32,183 nt of DNA, from positions 1 through 32,183 of the forward strand of contig CAYIGH010000010.1 in the NCBI GenBank assembly GCA_964362915.1, read 5' to 3'. Source of the stretch: JAUSIK01 sp964362915. GTDB taxonomy: Archaea; Nanobdellota; Nanobdellia; Pacearchaeales; GW2011-AR1. Below, one piece after another: positions 7,247 through 14,577 of this stretch (its first letter is position 1; each line of letters starts with the position of its first letter). The notes under the pieces were generated by a model. That model worked only from the letters and a program-made list of their open reading frames with translations. It had not been told where the DNA came from and ran no database searches. The translations under genes were made by a program, and so were the position numbers.

Positions 7247-7285
7247 AAAACCAAGCTTTATCCACAATTTAAAAGCTGTGGTTTT
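7247..7285 (+). terminator. Hairpin between two plus-strand genes, possible terminator
   Basis: The arms at 7247-7259 (AAAACCAAGCTTT) and 7272-7285 (AAAGCTGTGGTTTT) pair over 13 bases with one bulged G, around a 12-base loop. It sits 20 bases after the stop of the Minf_1886-family gene and ends in four T. That could act as an intrinsic terminator. It lies only 26 bases before the next ATG, so a regulatory hairpin in the next gene's leader is equally possible. Confidence 0.4.
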
Positions 7286-7301
7286 ATGCTCTGTATAAAA
7301 A

Positions 7302-7307
7302 AGGAGG
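7302..7307 (+). promoter_or_regulatory. Shine-Dalgarno site
   Basis: AGGAGG three bases before the ATG at 7311. It fixes the start of a small gene that would otherwise be hard to call, and shows the gene is translated from a leadered mRNA. Confidence 0.7.
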
Positions 7308-7310
7308 AAA

Positions 7311-7649
7311 ATGGCAAAAGAAATAATTCTTACAGGAAAATATCGCCTGAACCCTGGAAATAATCCTCATCGTTTAAAACTTATATATAGAAAAGAAGAT
7401 TACGACCCAAATTCTAAACCTAAACTTGAATTATATGATGGTGCAGAAAATCCAATAGCAACTTATAATTCCAACTACAAAGGAAACAATCCTCTAGAAG
7501 ACCCAACAAATCCAAATAATTTAAGAGTAAAATTAAAAGATCTCAGCAGAAAACTAACTGATTCTGGAATATTTCCTCCAGAATTTTTTAGTGAATTAAA
7601 TGTGCGCTTAGAGGAAAATTCCTGGCACCAGAATAAGAATAAACCTTAA
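7311..7649 (+). CDS. Hypothetical protein, 112 residues
   Basis: A polar protein rich in Asn, Pro and Lys with no membrane segment. It begins with a likely beta-hairpin (EIILTGKYRLNPGNNPHRL, KLIYRK) and contains strands such as PKLELYDGAENPIATYNS. The make-up suggests a small beta-rich domain. I do not recognise the family. A near-perfect ribosome binding site supports the start. Its stop overlaps the convergent aspS stop by 4 bases, so the two transcripts meet here. Confidence 0.65.
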   Translation: MAKEIILTGKYRLNPGNNPHRLKLIYRKEDYDPNSKPKLELYDGAENPIATYNSNYKGNNPLEDPTNPNNLRVKLKDLSRKLTDSGIFPPEFFSELNVRLEENSWHQNKNKP

Positions 7650-9049
7650 TTCTTCTTTTTCCCTTTGGTTTTACTAGCAACAACCTTCTTACCCAAATCT
7701 AATTTAATATGTGCTTCTTCCAGCTGCTTCTCGCTAGCCTTGCTCGGAGATCCGTCCATAGTATTCTGTGCTGCTTTATTCTTGGGGAATGCAATAACTT
7801 CTCTAATATCATTATATCCTAACATCGAGGCAGTTAGTCTATCCAATCCCAGACCCATTCCTCCATGAACAGGCCCGCCATATTCATACGCTTCTAATAA
7901 AAATCCAAATTTCTCTCTTGCTTCTTCTTTAGTCATCCCAATTATCTTCATAACTTTCTCCTGCAATTCAGGATTGCTGATCCTAATACTCCCGCTTCCC
8001 AATTCAACTCCATTCAATACAATATCAAATAAATCTCCCTTAACTTTTCCAGGATCTTTTTCTAAAAACTGAAGATGCTCTTTCTTAGGCATTGTAAACA
8101 TATGATGCTCTGGCTCCCATTTTTTCTCATCCTTATTATAGCTAAATAAAGGGAAATCATAAACCCAGCAAAATGCAAATTCATTTTGATCATTTTTATT
8201 TTTCCTTAAATCTGGTTTGTCGCTCCCATACTTCTTCATCGCTTCATCATAAGTTAATCTTACAAATTTTCCTAATTCAATTCCTAAAACTCCCTTAAAA
8301 ATATATCTATACATTTTCTCAACTAATTGCATAATATCCTCGCTTTCAACAAAACTCATTTCTAAATCTATTTGTGTATGCTCTGGCTGCCTGTCTGCCC
8401 TTAAATCCTCATCCCGCAAGCATCTTGCTATCTGAAAATATTTATCAAATCCAGAAATCATTAATATCTGTTTATATAGCTGGGGGCTTTGCGGTAAAGC
8501 ATAAAATTTTCCAGCATTTACTCTAGAAGGAACAATATAATCTCTTGCTCCTTCAGGAGTAGGCTTCACAAGTAATGGCGTCTCAATTTCAATAAACCCT
8601 TCATTGCTAAAAAATTCTCTAGCAGTTTGCACAACCTTATGTCTAAATATTAAGTTTTTCTGCATTGCAGGCCTTCTTAAATCCAAAAACCTATATCTCA
8701 TCCTTACATCCTCTCCAGCAATCTTGTCACCATTAATCTCAATCGGAGAAGTTTTAGACTTGGCAATAATTTCAATATTTTCAGCAAAAAGCTCAACCTC
8801 CCCAGTCTCTAAATCTTTATTCTCAGTTCCTTTCTTTCTCGCCTGAACTTTTCCAGAAATACAAACAACATATTCTAGTTTTAACTCGTGCTTTCCCATA
8901 ACAACAATTTGAGTTTTTCCATATCTGTCTCTCAAATCAATAAAACTTAATTTTCCGTGTTCTCTTATAGTATCAACCCACCCGCATAACTTGGCCTTCT
9001 TCCCAACTTCACTTTTTCTCAATTCCCCGCATGTGTGTGTTCGTAACAT
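7646..9049 (-). CDS. aspS: Aspartyl-tRNA synthetase, bacterial type without the GAD domain
   Basis: Class II synthetase that charges tRNA(Asp) with aspartate, and probably tRNA(Asn) too, since GatA and a GatC-like protein are present. The N-terminal OB fold (1-105) binds the anticodon. Motif 2 reads ARCLRDEDLRADRQPEHTQID (208-228 region) and motif 3 GLGLDRLTASMLG. The DEDLRADRQPE and AFPKN signatures and VPSRVNAGKFYALPQSPQ are bacterial; archaeal AspRS looks different. Length is 467 residues against about 590 for bacterial AspRS. The inserted GAD domain, expected between KYGSDKPDLR (274-282) and WVYDFPLFS (295-303), is replaced by about 12 residues. A lysine-rich tail ends the protein. The bacterial type suggests old transfer. 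The HIT-family gene lies 34 bases upstream on the same strand. Confidence 0.95.
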   Translation of the reverse strand: MLRTHTCGELRKSEVGKKAKLCGWVDTIREHGKLSFIDLRDRYGKTQIVVMGKHELKLEYVVCISGKVQARKKGTENKDLETGEVELFAENIEIIAKSKTSPIEINGDKIAGEDVRMRYRFLDLRRPAMQKNLIFRHKVVQTAREFFSNEGFIEIETPLLVKPTPEGARDYIVPSRVNAGKFYALPQSPQLYKQILMISGFDKYFQIARCLRDEDLRADRQPEHTQIDLEMSFVESEDIMQLVEKMYRYIFKGVLGIELGKFVRLTYDEAMKKYGSDKPDLRKNKNDQNEFAFCWVYDFPLFSYNKDEKKWEPEHHMFTMPKKEHLQFLEKDPGKVKGDLFDIVLNGVELGSGSIRISNPELQEKVMKIIGMTKEEAREKFGFLLEAYEYGGPVHGGMGLGLDRLTASMLGYNDIREVIAFPKNKAAQNTMDGSPSKASEKQLEEAHIKLDLGKKVVASKTKGKKKN

Positions 9050-9083
9050 ATTACTCCAAAAAAACCCAGCTTTTTAATTCTTT

Positions 9084-9536
9084 TTATTCCCTAATCTTCC
9101 CAGCCAACTCAGCCAATTTCTTATCATCAGCCCTCTTATAATCATGTGAAGAAATATATCCCTCATATTTATCAAAATACTTGTCAACATTCGACTTCAA
9201 AGGCTCCCAATCTTTCATTTTAGTTCCATGCATAGGAAATAATTTAGCATGAACGTGATCAATACCAAAACCCTCGAATATCATTCCTGTCCTACCAACA
9301 TCCTCCAACTTAGCATCTATTAATTTCGCAACTTTCTTAGAAGCAATAACTAAATCCTTCAAAACCTTGTCAGACAAATCAAAAGCATAACTAGAATAAT
9401 GCTTCTTAGTTATAACCACAGAAAATCCTTCCGTATTCGGAAAGATAGATAAAAAAGCCAAATGCCTCTCATCCTCCCAAATTTTATGGCATGGAGCTTC
9501 TCCCTTAACTATTTTACAGAATATGCAATCTTCCAT
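9084..9536 (-). CDS. HIT-family nucleotide hydrolase/transferase
   Basis: 150 residues, cytoplasmic. HIT proteins hydrolyse or transfer nucleotide phosphates (for example Ap4A or adenylated substrates) through a histidine intermediate. The N-terminus CIFCKIVKGEAPCHKIWED is the classic opening with a possible CxxC zinc pair. The HIT motif reads H94-V-H96-A-K98-L-F: the nucleophile position (H96) is kept, but the third histidine is lysine, followed by PMHG. I recall a HIT subgroup with this H-x-H-x-K-L-x-P pattern, so it is probably a natural variant, not a dead enzyme. The gene ends 34 bases before aspS and may share its transcript. Confidence 0.88.
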   Translation of the reverse strand: MEDCIFCKIVKGEAPCHKIWEDERHLAFLSIFPNTEGFSVVITKKHYSSYAFDLSDKVLKDLVIASKKVAKLIDAKLEDVGRTGMIFEGFGIDHVHAKLFPMHGTKMKDWEPLKSNVDKYFDKYEGYISSHDYKRADDKKLAELAGKIRE

Positions 9537-9576
9537 TAGAAATCTAATAAAATTAGATTTTTAATCCTTTCTCCCC

Positions 9577-9939
9577 TTAAATCAAATCCTTCAAAGAAAT
9601 CCTAAAGGCTTTCTCTTTTCTAACTAAACTAATAATATCATACCCAACTTCTCCCTTAATAATAGCAGGGCTTAACTTAGAATAATTCAAAGAAGAAAAT
9701 CTATCATAGAGTCCTTTTGACCTTATTATTTCTATTAAAAAGGTTTTATTTTCTGGATAAACTACTTTTTCGTATGATTTAATAGAACATTTTTTATTCA
9801 TGCCAAATAATATGTCTATATTCTTTTCTTTAGATAAATTAATAATCTTCTCTCTTATTTCTTCTATTTTTTTATCAATATCTTCTCTTAATCTCTGTAA
9901 TTTTTCAAATTCATCAATTAAACCATTATCATTGCTCAT
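9577..9939 (-). CDS. Small coiled-coil protein of the SEC-C operon
   Basis: 120 residues. Residues 5-40 form a charged coiled coil; the rest (about 41-120) reads as a compact domain ending SSLNYSKLSPAIIKGEVGYD and a basic strand. From memory this C-terminal part resembles the tail found after the catalytic core in archaeal RecB/Cas4-like PD-(D/E)XK nucleases (vYG...SVK-YEK, GLY-x-x-x-SSLNY). No nuclease core is present, so it would be a free-standing version. That link is tentative. Its start overlaps the stop of the upstream gene (ATGA), showing tight coupling as third gene of an operon. Confidence 0.6.
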   Translation of the reverse strand: MSNDNGLIDEFEKLQRLREDIDKKIEEIREKIINLSKEKNIDILFGMNKKCSIKSYEKVVYPENKTFLIEIIRSKGLYDRFSSLNYSKLSPAIIKGEVGYDIISLVRKEKAFRISLKDLI

Positions 9940-10508
9940 TTTAATAAATCTAGATTTAATTTTTTAATATCTCTAATTTCTATGTTAAATCGAATATTAT
10001 CGCCAAAATCGTAAAGAAATTTAAATTTGTCTCCTTTCTTTATATTCATAGCTGAAATAGCTGCTCCAATTTTAAAATCATCCAATGAATCAAAAATTTC
10101 CTGCCATTCATCACATTCTGGACCGAATTTATAATCACCAATTTCAAACTCGTATAGATGCATTGGCTCTAAATCGAACTCCTTTTGAATCATACTAGAT
10201 ATTTCACTTAATAAAAATTCTCCATTTAGCAATAAATCCCTCTTTTCGCCTCTTAAAGACACCCTTAAACCATAAGCAATGTCTTTATACTTATTTTTCT
10301 TAAATTCTTCTAATTTATTGCCTTTATTTTCATGCTCTATCAATTCAACAATCCTATCAAAACTAAGTAACTTAAACAATTCAGGTTCACCAGACTTAAC
10401 CTGTCTTTTCAAATCATCAATTAATTTCTTAGTAAATTTATCCTTTGTCTTGCTCTCTAATTCATTTAATTTTTCCTCTGTTATTTCATTATTTCTGACA
10501 TTTTCCAT
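9936..10508 (-). CDS. pRiA4b ORF-3-like domain protein
   Basis: 190 residues. The first 75 are charged helices. Residues about 78-185 match the plasmid pRiA4b ORF-3-like family: a strand (YGLRVSLRG), an acidic helix, MHLYEFEIGDYKFGP, then GDKFKFLYDFGDNIRFNIEI. The (Y/F)-x-YDFGD-x-W/I-x-x-x-(I/V)-x-(I/V) stretch is the family hallmark. These proteins are common in bacteria and archaea, often beside or fused to SEC-C zinc motifs, and their function is unknown; the name does not imply a plasmid here. It overlaps the next gene by 4 bases and follows the SEC-C gene by one base. Confidence 0.75.
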   Translation of the reverse strand: MENVRNNEITEEKLNELESKTKDKFTKKLIDDLKRQVKSGEPELFKLLSFDRIVELIEHENKGNKLEEFKKNKYKDIAYGLRVSLRGEKRDLLLNGEFLLSEISSMIQKEFDLEPMHLYEFEIGDYKFGPECDEWQEIFDSLDDFKIGAAISAMNIKKGDKFKFLYDFGDNIRFNIEIRDIKKLNLDLLK

Positions 10509-10509
10509 A

Positions 10510-12093
10510 TCATTCTATTAGGCAGCACTTTTTATATTTCTTTCCACTTCCACAAGAACATGGATCGTTTCTGCCTATTTTGACTTTCATTAATTCAACA
10601 TTTAATCCTAACTTTTTAGAAGATTCTTCTATAAAATCAAGTATATATTCTTCATTTCTTATAGTCGCCGAGTCATAATCTTTGGTATTAAACAAATCAA
10701 CAGTTTTTTTAAAGTATTTGATTGATTCATCGCTTGAAGATTCTATCCCATAATACCAATATCGGTGCAGGTATATTTCTGCAAGATTAAGGTAAGTTGC
10801 AATTAATTTTGGGTTTAATTCAATTGCCCTTTCATAATGTCTTAATGCATCATCGTAAAGATTATTTTTTCTTGCATTATTAGCTGCTCGTAAGTATATT
10901 TCTCCATTGAACGGTTCTTCTTTTATTCGATTAAGCAAATAATCATATGCTTTATTATATTCCATTTTTTTGTCTTCAACTGCAACCTTCTTTCCTATGG
11001 ATATGACTCCTTTATCTTTCCCAAACAAAATTCTCATTTTCTTAGACATAATCTCCTGTTTTCCAATATCAGCCAGAATAATATTATGGCTGGCACAATG
11101 TTTACACATTATCTCGTTTTCAAATGAAAATGATTCTCCATCAAAGTCCCATATAAGCCCCGTTTTAATGTTCTGGCGCCCATTACAATCTTTACATAAG
11201 AAACTTGCTTCAAATTCATCATCTACAGTTCCAGATCTTTCAAAAAAATCTTCTTTTTCTTTTTTATTCATCTTTAGATTCCCGCTTAAAAACTTGTCAA
11301 ACTTATTAAAATCATTAGAATCTTCTAAGAATCCAGCAACATTAGTATTTATACTCTCATTAAACTTAACAGGGTCTTTTATAATGTCAATTGTGCTTTG
11401 TATTTCTATTTTCTCTCGTTTTGATAAATGATCCATTTTTATCAGATTTTCTAAAAAAGGAACAATCTCTTTTTTATCCTGCTTATCAAAATTATAAATA
11501 AAACTGTCTATTGGCATCCAACTATCATATTTTTTATAATCTTTAATATAATCTTCAGTCGTTTCCTTCATAAAAATATAAACTAAGTCATCTTTAATTT
11601 CTGTCAGCGCTCCTACTAAAAAGATGTAATACTTTTTCTTTGTAAAATTATCTTTTATTGATTTCAAAACAGGCTTTATAGCCTTTTTTCCAATTAAAGT
11701 TATAGCTTGAGAAGCAGCCTCGCAATTATCACCAAAATCGCCTTCTTCATTTTTTTCTATAAATTTAATCAGGTGGTAAACTGATTTTTCATTCTTCACA
11801 TCTCCTAATATCTCAAGAGCAAAAAGACAGCTCCATGTTTCCTCATTTTCTAAAAGAGAATGCAAATAGTCTAAAGATTTTTCTTTATAGTTAATCAGTT
11901 CTTTTATTATTGGTTCAAGTTCTTTCTTTACAGCTTCATAATCTAGCTTATAGCCCTCTTTATTATCGTATTTTTGCAACTCATCAATTAGTGTTTTTAT
12001 TCTTTCTTCAGTTATTTCTATATTTTCTACTGGATTCATTTTAATAGCTATTCTTATCAAAATCTCAGGGATTTTATAATTATCGTTAGTCAA
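10510..12093 (-). CDS. HEAT-like / zinc ribbon / TPR / SEC-C multidomain protein
   Basis: 527 residues from a TTG start at 12093; an ATG at 12039 (residue 19) is a good alternative. Domains in order: HEAT-like helical repeats (about 60-240), a zinc ribbon with C300-x2-C303 and C330-x2-C333, tetratricopeptide repeats (about 378-470, for example YDDALRHYERAIELNP), and a C-terminal SEC-C zinc motif GRNDPCSCGSGKKYKKCC (507-524). SEC-C motifs, first seen at the end of SecA, bind zinc and mediate protein contacts; the rest also looks like a scaffold. First gene of an operon with the pRiA4b-like and coiled-coil genes. No catalytic domain is seen, so I would call it an adaptor of unknown target. Confidence 0.82.
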   Translation of the reverse strand: MTNDNYKIPEILIRIAIKMNPVENIEITEERIKTLIDELQKYDNKEGYKLDYEAVKKELEPIIKELINYKEKSLDYLHSLLENEETWSCLFALEILGDVKNEKSVYHLIKFIEKNEEGDFGDNCEAASQAITLIGKKAIKPVLKSIKDNFTKKKYYIFLVGALTEIKDDLVYIFMKETTEDYIKDYKKYDSWMPIDSFIYNFDKQDKKEIVPFLENLIKMDHLSKREKIEIQSTIDIIKDPVKFNESINTNVAGFLEDSNDFNKFDKFLSGNLKMNKKEKEDFFERSGTVDDEFEASFLCKDCNGRQNIKTGLIWDFDGESFSFENEIMCKHCASHNIILADIGKQEIMSKKMRILFGKDKGVISIGKKVAVEDKKMEYNKAYDYLLNRIKEEPFNGEIYLRAANNARKNNLYDDALRHYERAIELNPKLIATYLNLAEIYLHRYWYYGIESSSDESIKYFKKTVDLFNTKDYDSATIRNEEYILDFIEESSKKLGLNVELMKVKIGRNDPCSCGSGKKYKKCCLIE

Positions 12094-12175
12094 CTTTAGA
12101 GATGCAATTTTGCTAGTTCTAAATTTTCTTAACCCTTTCCATAAACTTTATCAACCCTGCTTTATCTAAAAAACT

Positions 12176-13396
12176 ATGTCCAATCCAAACTCGCCAATAT
12201 CCTTCCAAACAATAGCACAAGACAAAAATACTAAGGCAAGAGCAGGCATTATAAAAACAAAACACGGAGATATAGAAACACCCTATTTAATTCCAGTAGC
12301 AACCTGTGGCACAATTCGTGGATTAGACTCAAAAATCCTCGAGCAAATAGGAGCCCAATGCATCCTCGCAAATACCTATCATCTTCATTTCAGGCCAGGA
12401 GATACAGTTATTAAGCGCCTTGGCGGCTTGCACAAATTCATGAACTGGAATAAGCCAATATTCACAGATTCAGGAGGCTATCAGGCATTTTCTCTCGGTC
12501 TTGGAACAGAACATGAAATAAGAAAAATCGGCCATTTCCCCAAAAATAAAAAGCCAAAAAAAGCAAATAAAGAAAGATTAAAAGCAAAAGTCTCGGACAA
12601 AGGCGTTACATTCCAATCAATCTACGATCAGTCCTATGTTCTCTTCACACCAAAAAAATCTATGGAAATACAATCAAACTTAGGTTCTGATATAATAATG
12701 GCATTTGACGAATGCACCTCACAATTATCAAACAGGTCATATATAGAAAAATCAATGGAAAGAACGCATAAATGGGCTTTGCAATCCTTGGAATACCACG
12801 ATCCAAAACAAGCAATCTATGGAATAATACAAGGGGGTTTCTATCGTGAGCTAAGAGAAACATCAGCAAAATTTATTCTCTCCCAACCATTTGACGGAAT
12901 CGCAATTGGTGGCTCATTAGGAGAAACAAAAAAAGACATGCACAAAATACTTGACTGGATAACCCCTTATCTCAACAAAGACACAAGACCAAGGCATCTT
13001 CTAGGCATCGGATGGGTTGACGATTTATTTGAATGTGTTGAACGCGGAATTGACACATTTGATTGTGTGAACATGACGAGAATAGCGAGACATGGCAGCC
13101 TCTATATCTCCCCCCCTGAAGGAAGCCAAAAAAACAAATTTATTTTAGACATAGAAAAAACAAAATACACAGAAGATACTCGTCCAATAGATCCTTCCTG
13201 CGATTGCCATACATGCAAATATTATTCAAGAGCATACATCCATCACCTCTATAAAGCAAAAGAGTTGTCCTATTACACATTGTCAACAACTCACAATATC
13301 CATTTCATGCTAAACCTCACCAATCAAATCAGAGAAAGCATTATAAAAGGCAACAACAATTTTAATAAATTAAAAAATTATTGGATAGGAAGATAA
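12176..13396 (+). CDS. tgt: tRNA-guanine transglycosylase, bacterial type
   Basis: A 406-residue enzyme that swaps guanine in tRNA for a 7-deazaguanine base. Visible: VATCGTIRGLD, NTYHLHFRPG (66-75), the base-binding D98 in FTDSGGYQAF, GIIQGG (217-221), and the nucleophile D296 in GIDTFDCVN. Zinc ligands C342, C344 and C347 (CDCHTC) are followed by H356/H357 (SRAYIHHL). There is no PUA domain and no archaeal ArcTGT C-terminal part, and the length fits the bacterial enzyme, which acts at wobble position 34 for queuosine, rather than at position 15 for archaeosine. A basic, lysine-rich loop at about 115-140 looks inserted. The gene stands alone, divergent from the SEC-C operon. Confidence 0.93.
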   Translation: MSNPNSPISFQTIAQDKNTKARAGIIKTKHGDIETPYLIPVATCGTIRGLDSKILEQIGAQCILANTYHLHFRPGDTVIKRLGGLHKFMNWNKPIFTDSGGYQAFSLGLGTEHEIRKIGHFPKNKKPKKANKERLKAKVSDKGVTFQSIYDQSYVLFTPKKSMEIQSNLGSDIIMAFDECTSQLSNRSYIEKSMERTHKWALQSLEYHDPKQAIYGIIQGGFYRELRETSAKFILSQPFDGIAIGGSLGETKKDMHKILDWITPYLNKDTRPRHLLGIGWVDDLFECVERGIDTFDCVNMTRIARHGSLYISPPEGSQKNKFILDIEKTKYTEDTRPIDPSCDCHTCKYYSRAYIHHLYKAKELSYYTLSTTHNIHFMLNLTNQIRESIIKGNNNFNKLKNYWIGR

Positions 13397-13651
13397 CTAA
13401 ACTCTAATTCCAAAATAGTTTTTTCCTTTTTTTGTTAAACGATAAATATACATTCCATTTTCAAAATATGTATCGTCATCTAATTTTTTTCTGTCTAATA
13501 AACCATTATCGATACCATATTGAAGACTTGATTTCAAAAAGCTCTTTTTCGATCCTCTTATATCAACAATAAAAAAATCTGCTTCTCCGCGAACAAAAAT
13601 TCTCTTCAACATGCCTTCCAATTCTCTCTCTTTAAACTCTTTTATAGCCAT
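13397..13651 (-). CDS. Hypothetical protein, winged-helix-like
   Basis: 84 residues. The C-terminal part (FLKSSLQYGIDNGLLDRKK, then strands ending MYIYRLTKKGKNYFG) looks like the last helix and wing of a winged-helix domain, where L-T-x-K-G is the usual ending. The N-terminal half has helices and a strand (DFFIVDIRGS). It could be a small DNA-binding regulator. The family is not recognised. It ends right at the convergent tgt stop, so the two genes abut tail to tail. Confidence 0.6.
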   Translation of the reverse strand: MAIKEFKERELEGMLKRIFVRGEADFFIVDIRGSKKSFLKSSLQYGIDNGLLDRKKLDDDTYFENGMYIYRLTKKGKNYFGIRV

Positions 13652-13750
13652 AAAATATGAATTATTTCTTAGTTATATATTAATTATCAATCTTGAAGAT
13701 ATATAACCATCATTGTAAAATCCTCTTAATCAAAAAACCAAAATAGCAAC

Positions 13751-13760
13751 ATTTAAATAT
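13751..13760 (+). promoter_or_regulatory. TATA box of the vapBC operon
   Basis: ATTTAAATAT, 44-53 bases before the vapB ATG. It is followed directly by the ACGT operator cluster, so bound repressor would block the transcription start region. Confidence 0.5.
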
Positions 13761-13761
13761 T

Positions 13762-13796
13762 AAAACGTATTTACGTTTTTACACGTAATAAACGTA
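13762..13796 (+). promoter_or_regulatory. Operator of the VapBC module (four ACGT boxes)
   Basis: A perfect palindrome, AAAACGTA-TT-TACGTTTT (13762-13779), is followed by two more ACGT boxes; the four boxes start at 13765, 13773, 13783 and 13792, about 8-10 bases apart. Ribbon-helix-helix antitoxins bind such repeated palindromic boxes cooperatively, so this is most likely where VapB (with VapC) represses its own operon. Confidence 0.7.
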
Positions 13797-13803
13797 ACAA
13801 AAA

Positions 13804-14043
13804 ATGGTAAGCATAACGCTATCAATTCCAGAAGAATTGAGAAAAAAAATGAGAGAACATGACGAGATAAATTGGTCAGCTATAGTTAGAAAAACAATCG
13901 AAAAAAGAATAGGGGAAATAAAATGGAAAGAAGAAATGTTAAAACAATTAAAAGAAGAAAAAGAGTTCGAAAAAGATGCTTTAATAATTGGAGATAAAAT
14001 AAAAGAAGGAATGTGGAAAAGATACAAAAAAGAGGGATGGTAA
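13804..14043 (+). CDS. vapB: VapB-type ribbon-helix-helix antitoxin
   Basis: 79 residues. The N-terminus MVSITLSIPEELRKKM followed by EINWSAIVRKTIEKRI is a ribbon-helix-helix DNA-binding domain: one strand (2-7) and two helices (10-17, 23-36). The charged C-terminal half, ending in GMWKRYKKEGW, would wrap the toxin. It is immediately followed by the PIN toxin gene, with stop TAA and then ATG without spacing. It probably neutralises the toxin and represses the operon through the ACGT boxes upstream. Confidence 0.85.
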   Translation: MVSITLSIPEELRKKMREHDEINWSAIVRKTIEKRIGEIKWKEEMLKQLKEEKEFEKDALIIGDKIKEGMWKRYKKEGW

Positions 14044-14451
14044 ATGGATATTGTTGCAGATACGAATATACTAATTCTATTTTTTAGACAGAATCCTATT
14101 TATGATATTATATCAAATTCTGCTTTATATAATTTAAAGTTGTTTGTTCCAGATCTTGCGATAGAAGAATTAAAAAAAAACAAGGAAGCTATTCTTAAAT
14201 ATACAAATAAAACAAAAGAAGAAGTAACTAAATTAACAGAAAAACTAAAATCTAATTTAATAATAATAAATAAAAAATATTTCTGGCATTATGAAAATGA
14301 AGCAAAAAGCCTTGTCCCGCATGAAAAAGATATTCCTTTTTTCGCTTTAGCATTATATCTTCAAGCGCCCATATGGTCGAACGAATTAGCTTTTCAAAAT
14401 CAAAGTAAAATAAAAATACTAAGAACAAAAGACTTAATTGAAATTTTATAA
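14044..14451 (+). CDS. vapC: VapC-type PIN-domain ribonuclease toxin
   Basis: 135 residues, a single PIN domain, a magnesium-dependent RNase that typically cuts tRNA or rRNA. Acidic residues: D6 (DIVADTNIL), E41/E42 (AIEELK), D96 (EKDIPFFALAL) and E114 in the final motif WSNELAFQ, where the common form is W-(S/T)-N-D. The closing region (IKILRTKDLIEIL) is the usual PIN end. It directly follows vapB, so the two are translated as a pair. The catalytic set looks complete, with Glu in place of Asp at the fourth position. Confidence 0.88.
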   Translation: MDIVADTNILILFFRQNPIYDIISNSALYNLKLFVPDLAIEELKKNKEAILKYTNKTKEEVTKLTEKLKSNLIIINKKYFWHYENEAKSLVPHEKDIPFFALALYLQAPIWSNELAFQNQSKIKILRTKDLIEIL

Positions 14452-14454
14452 ATG

Positions 14455-14564
14455 TCAAGAACCACCCACTAAAGTAGGTGGAGTGTCTGGTTCTTGAGCA
14501 CACAAGATTTGCGTTTGCTTTCTCGCGAACTAAATTGGGGAGTTTGCGCAAACAGCAAATCTTG
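14455..14564. ncRNA. Two strong tandem hairpins: structured RNA, terminator pair or MITE-like relic
   Basis: Hairpin 1: arms 14455-14464 (TCAAGAACCA) and 14488-14497 pair perfectly over 10 bases; an alternative inner stem, 14462-14469 with 14474-14481 around a TAAA loop, has one mismatch. Hairpin 2: 14503-14512 pairs with 14555-14564 (10 bases), 14513-14518 with 14548-14553 (6 bases), then 14525-14531 with 14541-14547 (7 pairs, one G-U), leaving one bulged A and small internal loops. The block fills nearly the whole gap between the convergent vapC and gatE. No coding signal is seen. It could be a bidirectional terminator, a mobile-element relic or a stable RNA. Confidence 0.5.
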
Positions 14565-14577
14565 ATGTATCAATTAT

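Noticed and set aside
9936..10508. Plasmid origin because of the pRiA4b-like protein
   Set aside because: The family name comes from one plasmid gene; members are common on chromosomes, and no plasmid functions are near.
10970..11431. Plus-strand frame of 153 codons
   Set aside because: It lies inside the SEC-C protein gene, whose minus-strand domains are recognisable; the plus frame has no family pattern.
14252..14551. Minus-strand frame covering vapC and the hairpin block
   Set aside because: Its sequence shows no family features, and it crosses the two strong hairpins and the PIN-domain core of vapC.
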